A stretch of DNA of 40,188 bases from a bacterium (GCA_030647955.1 JAUSIQ010000023.1:1-40188); one strand, 5' to 3'; positions 8,188-15,852 are shown, numbered from the stretch's first letter. The notes: a model not told the origin generated them from the sequence alone. Made by a program: numbers and translations.

Positions 8188-8628
8188 TTAGACTCGGCGG
8201 GGTTTAGGCGCTCGCACTCCGTTGTGTGCAATGGGAGTGTCATCAATGATAGCATTAATATTTAAACCGGTGTTGGCTAAAGCGCGAATCGCCGCTTCTC
8301 TTCCCGGACCAATACCGCTGACAGTGATAGACAATTCTACCATCCCGTACTTCTTTACTTTTTCCATAACATCTTTGGCGACCATCGTGGCGGCGTAAGG
8401 AGTAGACTTCTTGGCACCTTTAAAACCTAAAGAGCCGGCCGAAGACCAACCCAAAACATTACCCTGGGCGTCAGAGACGCTGATGATGGTATTGTTGTAA
8501 GAGGAGAAGATGTTCGCCATCCCTTTAAGCACTTGAGCTTTTTGGGATTTCTTGGCGGACTTATCGGCAGCGTCCTTCTGCGCTCCTTCGGTCACCTCTG
8601 CTTTAGTTATGATTCGTTTCTTACCCAT
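8188..8628 (-). CDS. rpsK: Ribosomal protein uS11
   Basis: 146 aa, about 15 longer than usual because of a Lys/Ala-rich N-terminal extension. The core is typical: GMANIFSSYNNTIISVSDAQ, GWSSAGSLGFKGAKKSTPYA, GPGREAAIRAL, and the C-terminus DDTPIAHNGVRAPKPRRV. It sits on the 30S platform. The start codon directly follows the hairpin GTTTAC-GAA-GTAAAC on the coding strand, a base-paired variant of the one before rplM. Confidence 0.97.
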   Translation of the reverse strand: MGKKRIITKAEVTEGAQKDAADKSAKKSQKAQVLKGMANIFSSYNNTIISVSDAQGNVLGWSSAGSLGFKGAKKSTPYAATMVAKDVMEKVKKYGMVELSITVSGIGPGREAAIRALANTGLNINAIIDDTPIAHNGVRAPKPRRV

Positions 8629-8629
8629 G

Positions 8630-8735
8630 TTTACTTCGTAAACTAGTTATAAAGTAGAAAGTTTATCAAGTTCTTAAAGTTTATGATTTGTACTTTATGA
8701 ACTTTATAACTTTACGACTTGATGAACTGCTTGTC
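8630..8735. repeat. Operon repeat, copy C (rpsM-rpsK gap)
   Basis: Outer arms AGTTATAAAGT (8645-8655) and ACTTTATAACT (8701-8711), plus the start-codon palindrome GTTTACTTCGTAAAC. It differs from copy B by single bases. Confidence 0.9.
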
Positions 8736-8736
8736 G

Positions 8737-9123
8737 TTATGTCTTTTCGTTAGCTGATTTTCTTCCGGAACCCATCGTCTTGCGGACGTTACCGCGATTT
8801 GTTCTGGAATTGGTTTTACTGCGGCCATGAATGGGCAAGCGGCGCGAGTGGCGACTACCTCTCCAAGAACCGATTTCTTTCAGGCGCTGAATGTTCTTGC
8901 CCACTTCTCTTTTTAATTCTCCTCCTACTTTAAAATTCTTTTCGATTATGGACTGGATTTTATTGATCTCCTCGGCGCTTAATTCTTTACTTCTCTTGTC
9001 CGCATCCACTCCGGCCGATTTTAAAATTAATTTACTGGAATGTAAGCCAATCCCAAAAACATAGGTAAGGGCTACTTCGATTCTTTTGTTATCGGGAATA
9101 ACGATTCCGGAAATACGAGCCAT
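8737..9123 (-). CDS. rpsM: Ribosomal protein uS13
   Basis: 128 aa, normal length. MARISGIVIPDNKRIEVALT and YVFGIGLHSSKLILKSAGVD match the N-terminal helix-turn-helix. The C-terminal part has GSWRGSRHSRRLPIHGRSKT and NRGNVRKTMGSGRKSANEKT, the tail reaching P-site tRNA. It lies at the 30S head and contacts 50S. Gene order rpmJ-rpsM-rpsK-rpsD-rpoA is the widespread bacterial one. Confidence 0.97.
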   Translation of the reverse strand: MARISGIVIPDNKRIEVALTYVFGIGLHSSKLILKSAGVDADKRSKELSAEEINKIQSIIEKNFKVGGELKREVGKNIQRLKEIGSWRGSRHSRRLPIHGRSKTNSRTNRGNVRKTMGSGRKSANEKT

Positions 9124-9124
9124 G

Positions 9125-9225
9125 TGTTAGGAAATAGTTATAAAGTAGAAAGTTTATCAAGTTCTTAAAGTTTTATGATTTGTACTTTATGAACTTTATA
9201 ACTTTACAAACTTTATGAACTTTCT
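9125..9225. repeat. Operon repeat, copy D (rpmJ-rpsM gap)
   Basis: Outer arms AGTTATAAAGT (9136-9146) and ACTTTATAACT (9193-9203), with interior as in copies B and C. The small start-codon palindrome is missing here. Confidence 0.9.
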
Positions 9226-9228
9226 AGA

Positions 9229-9342
9229 TTAGCCTTGTCGCTGCTTGTGCTTTTTAGTCTTACAAATACAAAAAATCTTTCCTCTTCTTTTGACGATTTT
9301 ACAGTGTCGGCACATCGTTTTGACTGAAGCTCTGACTTTCAT
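9229..9342 (-). CDS. rpmJ: Ribosomal protein bL36
   Basis: 37 aa: starts [20 protein letters not shown] and ends KKHKQRQG. The zinc-binding set is Cys11, Cys14, Cys27 and His32, with an extra Cys25, so this is the zinc (C+) form. It sits between infA and rpsM as in most bacteria. Confidence 0.97.
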   Translation of the reverse strand: MKVRASVKTMCRHCKIVKRRGKIFCICKTKKHKQRQG

Positions 9343-9359
9343 AGGTTGAAACAAAAAAG

Positions 9360-9575
9360 CTAGTTACGAAATACGATTCTTCCCCGTCTTTCATCCGAAC
9401 CTAGCTCTAAAGTTACTTTGTCTCCTATCATCACTTTTATGTAGTTCATGCGCATCTTTCCCGACAAGTAGGCCAAAACCTCCCGGCCGTCCGCCAGCTG
9501 TACTTTGAAGGTAGTATCAGGCAAAGCCTCAATAACTGTCCCCTCAACTCTGTTTTTTACTTCTTTTTCTGGCAA
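9360..9575 (-). CDS. infA: Translation initiation factor IF-1
   Basis: 71 aa, one OB-fold. [37 protein letters not shown] and [17 protein letters not shown] are the family core. The best start by homology (MPEKEV...) is a TTG at 9575; no in-frame ATG or GTG lies between it and the promoter, and no clear Shine-Dalgarno site is seen. First gene of the ribosomal/rpoA operon, with its own promoter about 40 bases upstream. Confidence 0.95.
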   Translation of the reverse strand: MPEKEVKNRVEGTVIEALPDTTFKVQLADGREVLAYLSGKMRMNYIKVMIGDKVTLELGSDERRGRIVFRN

Positions 9576-9612
9576 AGAAATATTCTAAACTCTATTGATA
9601 AGAGATTTAAGA

Positions 9613-9641
9613 ATATTAGCAAATTATGGTTTTAAAGTCAA
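9613..9641 (-). promoter_or_regulatory. Promoter of the infA-rpsI operon
   Basis: On the minus strand TTGACT (9641-9636), 17-base spacer, TAATAT (9618-9613). The -35 box forms the right end of the palindrome at 9636-9697. Confidence 0.85.
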
Positions 9642-9697
9642 TCCCATACGAAGCAGAGACCCGCTGTGAGCCCTCGCGGGCTTCGTACGGGATCAAT
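9636..9697 (-). repeat. Promoter-linked palindrome S1
   Basis: On the coding strand TTGATCCCGTACGAAGC pairs with GCTTCGTATGGGATTGA, enclosing a second hairpin with CCCGC/GCGGG stems. The right end contains the -35 box of the infA promoter. The ends match those at 12662, 18505 and 31185. There is no T run after the stem. Confidence 0.85.
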
Positions 9698-9714
9698 AAT
9701 GCATCGAAATAACG

Positions 9715-9742
9715 AGCAAGCCCCGCTAAGGCGGGGCTTGCT
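9715..9742 (-). terminator. Hairpin after the acidic membrane-protein gene
   Basis: GCAAGCCCCGC (9716-9726) and GCGGGGCTTGC (9731-9741), an 11-bp perfect stem. It lies 18 bases after the stop at 9760. The T run is weak. Confidence 0.7.
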
Positions 9743-9759
9743 GAGGTTCTATTGGGGTT

Positions 9760-11643
9760 TTAATACATGAGTTCGACCTTTACGTCTTTGCGATTTTTGG
9801 GCACTACTTTTACCCAGAACGGCGAGAGGATTACTTTAGCTGATTCGATTTCCCTTATGCTTAAAAGATAATCTTTGATATTCCCTTGCTTCATACCCAG
9901 CATACTGCCCACGATCTTTTCTTCATCTATCTTGGCGGCTGCTTCGCCCTGAATGGCCACGTTGAAAGTTAGCAGGTTATGGGCAAAATCTGTTTTAACG
10001 TTTTTATACTCCAAACGCAGAGAGTTTTGCAAAAGAATCATTTCTTGGTCTTTGCTGACATAAGCCCGGATCAGTTCAAGGATATCTTCTTCGGAAAAAC
10101 CAACAGTTTTCGCTTCGGCGATTGCTTTGACGGCAAATCCATCGACAGCCTGTTCCGCTTCCGCGGTCGCTTGCAGGGAGGTGATCTTGTTATCCAGTGG
10201 GTCGATAATCTTTAAGTTGTTAGCTTTGGATTTTAGTTTACTGGCCGAACCTTCCAGGGCTTTTTTGGTAACTTCTTCTTTGGCTACAGCAAAATCATTC
10301 TCGGTAACTATTTTAGATAATCCTACTACTCCACCGGAAAAGGCTTTTGCGGATTCAGCATAGAAGCCATCGTATTTCGGAGAACCCTTTAAGCCGGGTA
10401 CGGTAAATCTTCCGGGAGCGATATTGTATTCCGGACCAGCTTTGTCGGCTAAAACTTCTACCGTAGCTGATCCAGGAATGAGTTTGCCTCCGACGGTTTT
10501 AGCCCCGGGAATAGTGACGGGACGAGGAATGCGGAAAATTAAACCAGTTGATGATTCAAAGCGAGTAGTAGCGATGAAAGTCTGCTGCTCGGTATTGTAG
10601 TTATTATAAACTGTAATTTCTCCGCGGGATTTTTGGGCGACTTCTTTTTGTCCGGTAGAAGAGAAATCCTGTGTGACTTCTTCTTTGTAAGTTAAGAGTT
10701 GTCCGGGAATGCGATTGGTTTTTGGATCTATTTCAGAATAGTCACTGGAAGTAGAAATTTTCAGCTCAAAGTCTAGAGTTTGTTTCTGAGGCTTTAAAAC
10801 TACTTGAGCGTTACCGAGGAAAAAATAAAACACTGCGCCCAGAACAATAACCGCCCCACCCAAAAACAGCAGATTAGCTTTGGGAGAAGTTTTTGGTCGA
10901 CGAAATATTTTTTTGTTACTCCATATCCCCGTGGAAGAACTTTCTTGAGCTTGCTCCTTCTCTCCCTTGAACCACATGTTTTCTAAATTCTCTAATTTTT
11001 TAGCACTAGCCTTTTCGGCGGATTTACTCTTTTTGGCGGGGGTGTGGCCGGCCTTAAATTTGGCCATTGCCAAACTGGCTACCCCTGTAGCATGCGCTCC
11101 GTCGTCTTCAAAATCTTCCTCAATGGTTTCTTCTTCCTCTGTGTCCTCGACTTCTTTATCATCTTCAACGATCATTCCTTCTGGAACCGTCTCTTCTTCT
11201 ATTACATCATCCTTCTCAACCTCCTCTACATCTTCAGTCTTTTCTTCCTCAATAACATCTTCTGCTTTTTCGTCCACCATGTCTGTTTCTAGCTCTTCAA
11301 CTTCTAGATCTTCGTCGCTCGGTTCTTCTATTTTCTTCGGTTTCTCTTCTTCTGCCTCCATTTCTTCGTCATCTGAACCACGTCCGGGTGAAGCTAGAAA
11401 TTTAAAACCATATTTTTGAGAGTAGCCCCGGACTTTGTTATCAGCCGTCATAACGGTGATAGTTTTGCCGCTACTTTCAGCTTCAGTGGATAGAGAAACA
11501 AAATGGGCCTCACTCTTGGCGATGTGACTGTTTTTAGGAAATATTAAAATAACCTCTTCGGCGTTTGCTTTTTTAAATTCTTCAAAAACTTCCTCGAAGT
11601 GATCGCCCTTGAGGATGTTTATAATCTTTATACCACTTGCCAT
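9760..11643 (-). CDS. Single-pass membrane protein with acidic linker and large extracellular part (baseplate-J-like in CPR)
   Basis: 627 aa. Residues 1-85 form a small alpha/beta domain (VILIFPKNSHIAKSEAHFVS, TITVMTADNKVRGYSQKYGF). Residues about 90-183 are mostly Glu/Asp. A basic stretch leads to one transmembrane helix at 257-276. The outer ~350 residues include YKEEVTQDFSSTGQKEVAQK, GEITVYNNYNTEQQTFIATT and GKLIPGSATVEVLADKAG. From memory this layout resembles CPR proteins labelled baseplate J/gp47-like, but there is no sign of a phage tail nearby. A -10 box lies 6 bases before the ATG, so it may be leaderless. Function unknown. Confidence 0.75.
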   Translation of the reverse strand: MASGIKIINILKGDHFEEVFEEFKKANAEEVILIFPKNSHIAKSEAHFVSLSTEAESSGKTITVMTADNKVRGYSQKYGFKFLASPGRGSDDEEMEAEEEKPKKIEEPSDEDLEVEELETDMVDEKAEDVIEEEKTEDVEEVEKDDVIEEETVPEGMIVEDDKEVEDTEEEETIEEDFEDDGAHATGVASLAMAKFKAGHTPAKKSKSAEKASAKKLENLENMWFKGEKEQAQESSSTGIWSNKKIFRRPKTSPKANLLFLGGAVIVLGAVFYFFLGNAQVVLKPQKQTLDFELKISTSSDYSEIDPKTNRIPGQLLTYKEEVTQDFSSTGQKEVAQKSRGEITVYNNYNTEQQTFIATTRFESSTGLIFRIPRPVTIPGAKTVGGKLIPGSATVEVLADKAGPEYNIAPGRFTVPGLKGSPKYDGFYAESAKAFSGGVVGLSKIVTENDFAVAKEEVTKKALEGSASKLKSKANNLKIIDPLDNKITSLQATAEAEQAVDGFAVKAIAEAKTVGFSEEDILELIRAYVSKDQEMILLQNSLRLEYKNVKTDFAHNLLTFNVAIQGEAAAKIDEEKIVGSMLGMKQGNIKDYLLSIREIESAKVILSPFWVKVVPKNRKDVKVELMY

Positions 11644-11649
11644 GCCTTA

Positions 11650-11655
11650 ATTATA
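11650..11655 (-). promoter_or_regulatory. -10 box of a probable leaderless promoter
   Basis: TATAAT on the minus strand, 6 bases before the ATG at 11643. The -35 region is poorly matched (TTGTTT-like). Confidence 0.6.
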
Positions 11656-11710
11656 GAGTATCTCTGTAAAAAACAAGTATTAACTGTCAACAACTTGTTG
11701 AAAAGACAAA

Positions 11711-11735
11711 TTAAAAACCCCGCGTGGCGAGGTTA
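11711..11735 (-). terminator. Intrinsic terminator of the SPFH-like gene
   Basis: On the minus strand CCTCGC-CAC-GCGGGG followed by TTTTTAATTT. It overlaps the stop codon at 11733. Confidence 0.8.
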
Positions 11736-12605
11736 TTTTCCTATTTCGATATGTGCTTGCCCTGCGACTTTCTTCAGTATCTCCTTCTTGATATAATGCC
11801 CATCCCAATTAACGATGAGCGTGGTGCCTTTTTCTAGTCTGGCTCCCAAGGCTTGGCACGTCTGCCATTCGCCTACCGACATTTGCGAGGCCCTAATCTC
11901 TACTTCTTTCAAAATCCAATCTCGAATTGCCACCACTTCTTGAATTTCTACCACTTCCCATTGGGGACTACTCTGCGGACCGATAGGGCGTAGATTACTT
12001 TTCTCCAAATCGATCACCGTGTCTACTTTGAACCATACTGTAAAAATACCATCGGTGAATTGAAGGTTCACGGCGAAATTCACTGGTACTTTGGAGTTCA
12101 AAAACTTTAAGTTGTAAGAGCACCATGGTCGATACATTACAAACTCTGTTCCAGGTGTTAGTACGGTATTTGTGTAAGAATTGGTGATATATACGACCAT
12201 GCCGTCCTTAACCTTAAATCTATTCCACAAGAAAGCCTGACAGAAAAGATTATAAAAGGCTACAATGTTAATAATATCGATCAGTTCACCAATCACTACT
12301 TGATTAGCAGATGCAAAGACGAGTACACCACTAGCAGCAACACCGGCTAACATAATAAAGTAACCAAGGCTTGAAAGCATTCGTTCCCACCAGAAATAGG
12401 GACGACTCACATATGAGTGGAGTCTCGGATTTGTCCCCACTGAAACAAATAAAGCAACAAGAGAAAAGAAGTTGAAGGCAATGGGTTGCCCGACTGAGAA
12501 AGGAAGAGAACTATTCGAAGACAAGAAAGCGAAAAGGTAAATTGCGACTGTAATTACTACCAGCGCAACGATAGCTATTCCATTGGGCTGATGCCTAATT
12601 TTCAA
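11733..12605 (-). CDS. Multi-pass membrane protein with SPFH/band-7-like segment
   Basis: 290 aa. Three or four transmembrane helices fill residues 10-125 (IAIVALVVITVAIYLFAFL; FIMLAGVAASGVLVFAS). Then RFKVKDGMVVYITNSYTNTV, LTPGTEFVMYRPW and the later TDGIFTVWFKVDTVIDLEK recall the start of SPFH/prohibitin domains. That resemblance is by eye and weak. The start is TTG at 12605, chosen because GGGGAGGGGG lies just upstream and a TTGACA-17-TATTAT promoter precedes it. Monocistronic: own promoter and terminator. Function unknown. Confidence 0.7.
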   Translation of the reverse strand: MKIRHQPNGIAIVALVVITVAIYLFAFLSSNSSLPFSVGQPIAFNFFSLVALFVSVGTNPRLHSYVSRPYFWWERMLSSLGYFIMLAGVAASGVLVFASANQVVIGELIDIINIVAFYNLFCQAFLWNRFKVKDGMVVYITNSYTNTVLTPGTEFVMYRPWCSYNLKFLNSKVPVNFAVNLQFTDGIFTVWFKVDTVIDLEKSNLRPIGPQSSPQWEVVEIQEVVAIRDWILKEVEIRASQMSVGEWQTCQALGARLEKGTTLIVNWDGHYIKKEILKKVAGQAHIEIGK

Positions 12606-12638
12606 GGTGCCCCCTCCCCTTAATTAAAAGCTGGCCGA

Positions 12639-12667
12639 ATAATATAACTAATTTTGAGAATTGTCAA
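12639..12667 (-). promoter_or_regulatory. Promoter of the SPFH-like gene
   Basis: Minus strand TTGACA (12667-12662), 17-base spacer, TATTAT (12644-12639). The -35 box is the right end of palindrome S2. Confidence 0.85.
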
Positions 12668-12733
12668 TCCCGTATGAAGTCCGAAATCTTATTTCGGCAT
12701 AAACCATAAGTTTTTCACTTCATTCGGGATCAA
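12662..12733 (-). repeat. Promoter-linked palindrome S2 overlapping the alaS stop
   Basis: On the coding strand TTGATCCCGAATGAAGT pairs with ACTTCATACGGGATTGACA (one mismatch). Inside is a hairpin CCGAAAT-AAG-ATTTCGG. The left arm encodes the last residues and stop of AlaRS (Asp-Pro-Glu-stop); the right arm supplies the -35 box of the next gene. Confidence 0.85.
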
Positions 12734-14429
12734 CTACCGCACGGATGCGGCGGACGCCGGCTGAGACGGCTTCTTCTTTCTTAATTTTGAACTGGCCGAT
12801 TTCTCCGGAATGGGTGACATGCGGCCCTCCGCAAAGTTCTTTGGAAAAATCGCCTACCGAGTAGACGTTTACTTTAGGCGGATACTTCAATTTGAAAAAG
12901 CTTAATGCGCCGGTTTTTAAAGCATCTTCGTAAGATAATTCTTCTTTGGTTACAATCACGTCTTGTTTTACCGCTTCATTAACGGTGTCTTCCACCTGCT
13001 TAATTTCTTCAGGGGTTAGCTTCCTTGGAAAACTAAAATCAAAGCGCAGTCTCTCCGCGGTAATATCTGAACCGGCCTGCTTGACGTCCGCTCCCAAGAC
13101 TTTTCTCAAAGCGGCATGTAATAAATGAGTGGCGGTGTGTAAACGGGTTACAATTTTAACCTCCTCTTCGTTAGCCGCCTTTAATTCTCCAGTGTCGAGC
13201 AACAAGCCATGCCCGCCAAATTTCCTTTCCGATCCGGCCCGGGATTTTTCTTGATGCTTTTTAAACTCCTCATCAAAGGCTTCGCGAGTAAGGTTTTTAG
13301 CTTTTTCTCCGGCTATATCTTTGACTACTTCAAAAGGTAAACCGAAGCTCTCATAAAGCTTAAAGGCGGCCGGAGCATCAATTTCTGCAATTCTCTCGAG
13401 CTCCTTTAATCCTTGGGCTAAAGTTTTTTTGAATTTAGCACTCTCGGCGAAATAGGCGTTGATGATATCATTTTTGTGTTCGACAAGGTTGGGATAAAAC
13501 GCACCGAAATTTTCAATGACGGATAATAAAACATTTTCAAAAACCTGCGGAGAGAGTTTAAGTTGATGCTCAATGGTTAAGACTCGACGCAGTAGGCGGC
13601 GCAAAACATAACCCTGATCTTTATTAGATGGTGCAATACTGTCAGATAGAAGAAATACGGCTGCGCGCAGATGGTCACTAATAATTCTTCTCTGGCGCGA
13701 ATCGAGTTCCAGTGGCAGTGGTTTTAGGAGTGGAGTAAATAGATCCGTTTCGAAAATAGTGGGCACATTTTGCGAGACCATTACTAGGCGTTCTAAGCCC
13801 ATGCCCGTGTCGATGCCCGGGGTTTTGAGTTGTTCTAAGGTTTTGTCTGAATGCTGAAAATATTGATTAAAAACAATATTCCATATTTCGATACCATCGA
13901 TATAAATTTCCGTGGTGGGACCACAAGGACCCTGATCCCCCGTCGGTCCCCAAAAATTATCGGCTCGTCCGAATTTTTTTACCTCAATTTTAGGATCGAT
14001 ACTTTTCCAAATTTTCTCTGATTCTTCATCGGCTGGCACGCCGCTTTCTCCTTCGAAAACAGTGATGTAATCAATTTTTAGTCCCATCTCTTTGGTGATA
14101 AATTCATGCGCGAACTGAATGGCCTTTTCTTTGAAATATCCTCCGAAAGAAAAATTGCCCATCATTTCAAAAAAAGTAAGATGACGCTCATCCCCTACTT
14201 CGTCGATATCCGAAGTACGCATTGATTTCTGAATGGAGGTAGTATTGAGCGCGCCAAAATCTTTAATCGGATCGGCTTCGCCGGTGTAGTACGGTTTAAA
14301 CTGCTGCATGCCGGCGGTGGTGAAGAGCACGGAGGGGTCGTTGGGTAAAAGCGAAGAGGAGGGCACAATCGTGTGTCCTCGTTCTTTAAAAAAGGCTAAA
14401 AAATTTTGTCGGATTTCTTGATGCGTCAT
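12720..14429 (-). CDS. alaS: Alanyl-tRNA synthetase without the C-Ala domain
   Basis: 569 aa from the ATG at 14429 (MTHQEIRQNFLAFFKERGH), the start matching the family; the frame stays open further up. The catalytic domain has SSSLLPNDPSVLFTTAGMQQ, GNFSFGGYFKE, NFWGPTGDQGPCGPTTEIY and GLERLVMV. The editing domain has the zinc motif HTATH and CGGPH near the end. The protein stops after GEIGQFKIKKEEAVSAGVRR, so the C-terminal C-Ala/dimerisation region of ~870-aa AlaRS is missing. Alanine charging and mischarged-tRNA editing are both expected. Bases 14430-14500 contain hairpins (GAAAACC/GGTTTTC). Confidence 0.95.
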   Translation of the reverse strand: MTHQEIRQNFLAFFKERGHTIVPSSSLLPNDPSVLFTTAGMQQFKPYYTGEADPIKDFGALNTTSIQKSMRTSDIDEVGDERHLTFFEMMGNFSFGGYFKEKAIQFAHEFITKEMGLKIDYITVFEGESGVPADEESEKIWKSIDPKIEVKKFGRADNFWGPTGDQGPCGPTTEIYIDGIEIWNIVFNQYFQHSDKTLEQLKTPGIDTGMGLERLVMVSQNVPTIFETDLFTPLLKPLPLELDSRQRRIISDHLRAAVFLLSDSIAPSNKDQGYVLRRLLRRVLTIEHQLKLSPQVFENVLLSVIENFGAFYPNLVEHKNDIINAYFAESAKFKKTLAQGLKELERIAEIDAPAAFKLYESFGLPFEVVKDIAGEKAKNLTREAFDEEFKKHQEKSRAGSERKFGGHGLLLDTGELKAANEEEVKIVTRLHTATHLLHAALRKVLGADVKQAGSDITAERLRFDFSFPRKLTPEEIKQVEDTVNEAVKQDVIVTKEELSYEDALKTGALSFFKLKYPPKVNVYSVGDFSKELCGGPHVTHSGEIGQFKIKKEEAVSAGVRRIRAVVDPE

Positions 14430-14512
14430 TTTTGAGCGTCGCTCCGCCATCACATCCCTCCGGGATTTCGAAAACCCCGGCGAGGTTTTCTCATCAGGAA
14501 AAGTTGCTGGCA

Positions 14513-14549
14513 TTGTCAAGAACCCTTCGCAGACTCGGGTCGTTGACAA
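14513..14549 (-). repeat. Palindrome upstream of alaS (S4)
   Basis: TTGTCAAGAACCC pairs with GGGTCGTTGACAA around an 11-base loop. The ends resemble the other promoter-linked palindromes (TTGACA on the minus strand at 14519-14514), but no good -10 box follows at 17 bases (TGATGA). Confidence 0.55.
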
Positions 14550-14610
14550 ACCCTGCTGTCAGCAGCTTTTACTGCCCTTGAGGGATATGATGGCTGCGCT
14601 AGTATCTTAC

Positions 14611-14772
14611 TTACTTGGCTACTTTTCTAAACGCCTTTCTAAGAAAGCGAATGATGAGCAAAATGATGGCCAGGATTAAGAAGGGCCAGGTAAGCCAAAT
14701 AATGAGGTGTAAAGCGAACCCCAGGAGGAAAAGCACGACCAATATTACGATGAGGGCTTCAATAAGTCCCAT
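14611..14772 (-). CDS. 53-aa hydrophobic membrane protein
   Basis: ATG at 14772, TAA at 14611. The peptide begins MGLIEALIVILVVLFLLGFA, continues with a second hydrophobic run (LIIWLTWPFLILAIILLII) and ends with a basic tail RFLRKAFRKVAK. It looks like a membrane hairpin with the Arg/Lys tail in the cytoplasm. It sits between alaS and the C39-like gene. No family recognised, but the composition is coding-like and the frame is clean. Confidence 0.65.
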   Translation of the reverse strand: MGLIEALIVILVVLFLLGFALHLIIWLTWPFLILAIILLIIRFLRKAFRKVAK

Positions 14773-14822
14773 ATAAGTAGATGTTAATGATTAATTCTAA
14801 AACTACCATGTTTTCGCCAAAA

Positions 14823-14913
14823 AGAAAACCTGCCTAAGTTTTTGGGCAGGTGGATCGGCAGCATTGGTGCAAGCCCAAAAATTTTGGCAGGAAAACCCGC
14901 TGAATGGCGGGGT
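14823..14913 (-). repeat. Structured 3' element, copy 1
   Basis: On the minus strand, just after the C39-like gene: a CCCGCC/GGCGGG-type hairpin plus TTTT, then CCTGCCAAAATTTTTGGGC pairing with GCCCAAAAACTTAGGCAGG around an internal GCACC... loop, then TTTTCTTTTT. It is nearly identical to 15421-15508. It probably acts as a double terminator. Confidence 0.8.
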
Positions 14914-15360
14914 TCATTTGGGGAAAACGATCAGACCATAGTATTTACCATGCGGGCTTTTCCATCTTTTCAGTAGTTGTCTTTTGGAAAGAACGTGGCA
15001 ACCGTTTTCTCGGCGATTCCGATAATTGTCTCCAGGATCAAATATAACGATGCGTTCACCTTGAAGAGCTAGGGCCGTGACCCAGTGATCATCATGATCG
15101 ACGCATAAGATTATGGGGTAAGAGTATAAGGCCACAAAAAGTTTGGCTAAGGCGGTCTTTTTATCTTTGGTATCGAAGGCCTCTTTTTTGAACCCCACTT
15201 TCTTGATGGCTAACTTTAATTTTCGAGAACTTGTGCCTCTGGCTCTGCTGGTTTTGCAGATGTGAATCATCTCTTCAATGCTGTAATTTTCTCCAAAGCA
15301 TTTAAGGGCATTGATGAGCGCGGTTGGTCCGCAATCAAAATTACTTTTTTGCAGTCGCAT
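14914..15360 (-). CDS. C39-like papain-fold peptidase, stand-alone
   Basis: 148 aa. MRLQKSNFDCGPTALINALK carries the oxyanion Gln4 and nucleophile Cys10 of the C39/papain-like fold. DDHWVTALAL gives His92, and IVIFDPGDN gives Asp108, so a full triad is present. There is no ABC or membrane domain, so this is not a bacteriocin exporter; stand-alone C39-like proteins may be proteases, transglutaminase-like or inactive binders. AAAGGTGA lies just before the ATG. No bacteriocin precursor was recognised next to it. Confidence 0.82.
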   Translation of the reverse strand: MRLQKSNFDCGPTALINALKCFGENYSIEEMIHICKTSRARGTSSRKLKLAIKKVGFKKEAFDTKDKKTALAKLFVALYSYPIILCVDHDDHWVTALALQGERIVIFDPGDNYRNRRENGCHVLSKRQLLKRWKSPHGKYYGLIVFPK

Positions 15361-15420
15361 ACGTCACCTTTTTAAAAAAGAGCTGATCCATTTTACATTA
15401 AAAAAATAATTTCACGCAAT

Positions 15421-15508
15421 AAAAAACCTGCCTAAGTTTTTGGGCGGGTAGCTTGGCACCAAGGGTGCAAGTCCAAAAAATTTGGCAGGAAAACCCGCCG
15501 AGGCGGGC
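15421..15508 (-). repeat. Structured 3' element, copy 2
   Basis: Same design and largely the same sequence as 14823-14913: CCCGCCTCGGCGGG plus TTTT, a long CCTGCC.../...GGCAGG stem with inner hairpin GCACC-CTT-GGTGC, and a final TTTTTTATT. It begins at the stop of the 15508-15819 gene. Confidence 0.8.
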
Positions 15509-15819
15509 TACTGCACCACGTATGACTTATAAATGTGCTCTGGTATAACTCGACATAGACACCATGTTTCGTCGGGATAGTCTCTCTTCCATTCCGAATA
15601 TTCTTTACACACGGGACATTGCCTGATTTCCCAGATGTTCTGTCCCGATGATTTTGCTAGTACCTCTATTAAATTTGGCGGCGGAAGTACGCACTGGTGT
15701 TTGGAAAATGAAAAAATTTTGTTACCGTATTTTTCCAACAACACGAAAGAGCAGAATAGTAGAAACAGTAGCCCGATAGTTCCTACTAATAGATAACCTA
15801 TCAGCAACACATAATCCAT
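15508..15819 (-). CDS. Small membrane protein with CxxC...CxC zinc-type motif
   Basis: 103 aa from the ATG at 15819, chosen because AAGGAG (15833-15828) lies 8 bases upstream; an in-frame GTG at 15828 is the alternative. MDYVLLIGYLLVGTIGLLFL is a transmembrane helix reaching about residue 30. The cytoplasmic part has IRQCPVCKEYSEWKR and WCLCRV, four cysteines able to bind one zinc. Own promoter just upstream, and structured element copy 2 downstream. No family recognised. Confidence 0.7.
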   Translation of the reverse strand: MDYVLLIGYLLVGTIGLLFLLFCSFVLLEKYGNKIFSFSKHQCVLPPPNLIEVLAKSSGQNIWEIRQCPVCKEYSEWKRDYPDETWCLCRVIPEHIYKSYVVQ

Positions 15820-15852
15820 GTTTACCACTCCTTAAGCACATCATCACAAATA

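Noticed and set aside
6135-9225. CRISPR array from four similar repeats
   Set aside because: Copies are separated by whole ribosomal genes, not by 30-40-base spacers.
10967-11419. Ser-rich plus-strand ORF (150 aa)
   Set aside because: Exact antisense of the Glu/Asp-rich linker of the 9760-11643 protein; GAA/GAG/GAT codons read backwards as Ser/Phe.
9760-11643. Prophage or contractile tail locus
   Set aside because: The baseplate-J-like resemblance is isolated; no tail, capsid, terminase or integrase genes surround it.
14914-15828. Bacteriocin processing/export system
   Set aside because: The C39-like protein has no ABC or membrane domain and no double-glycine precursor peptide was found nearby.
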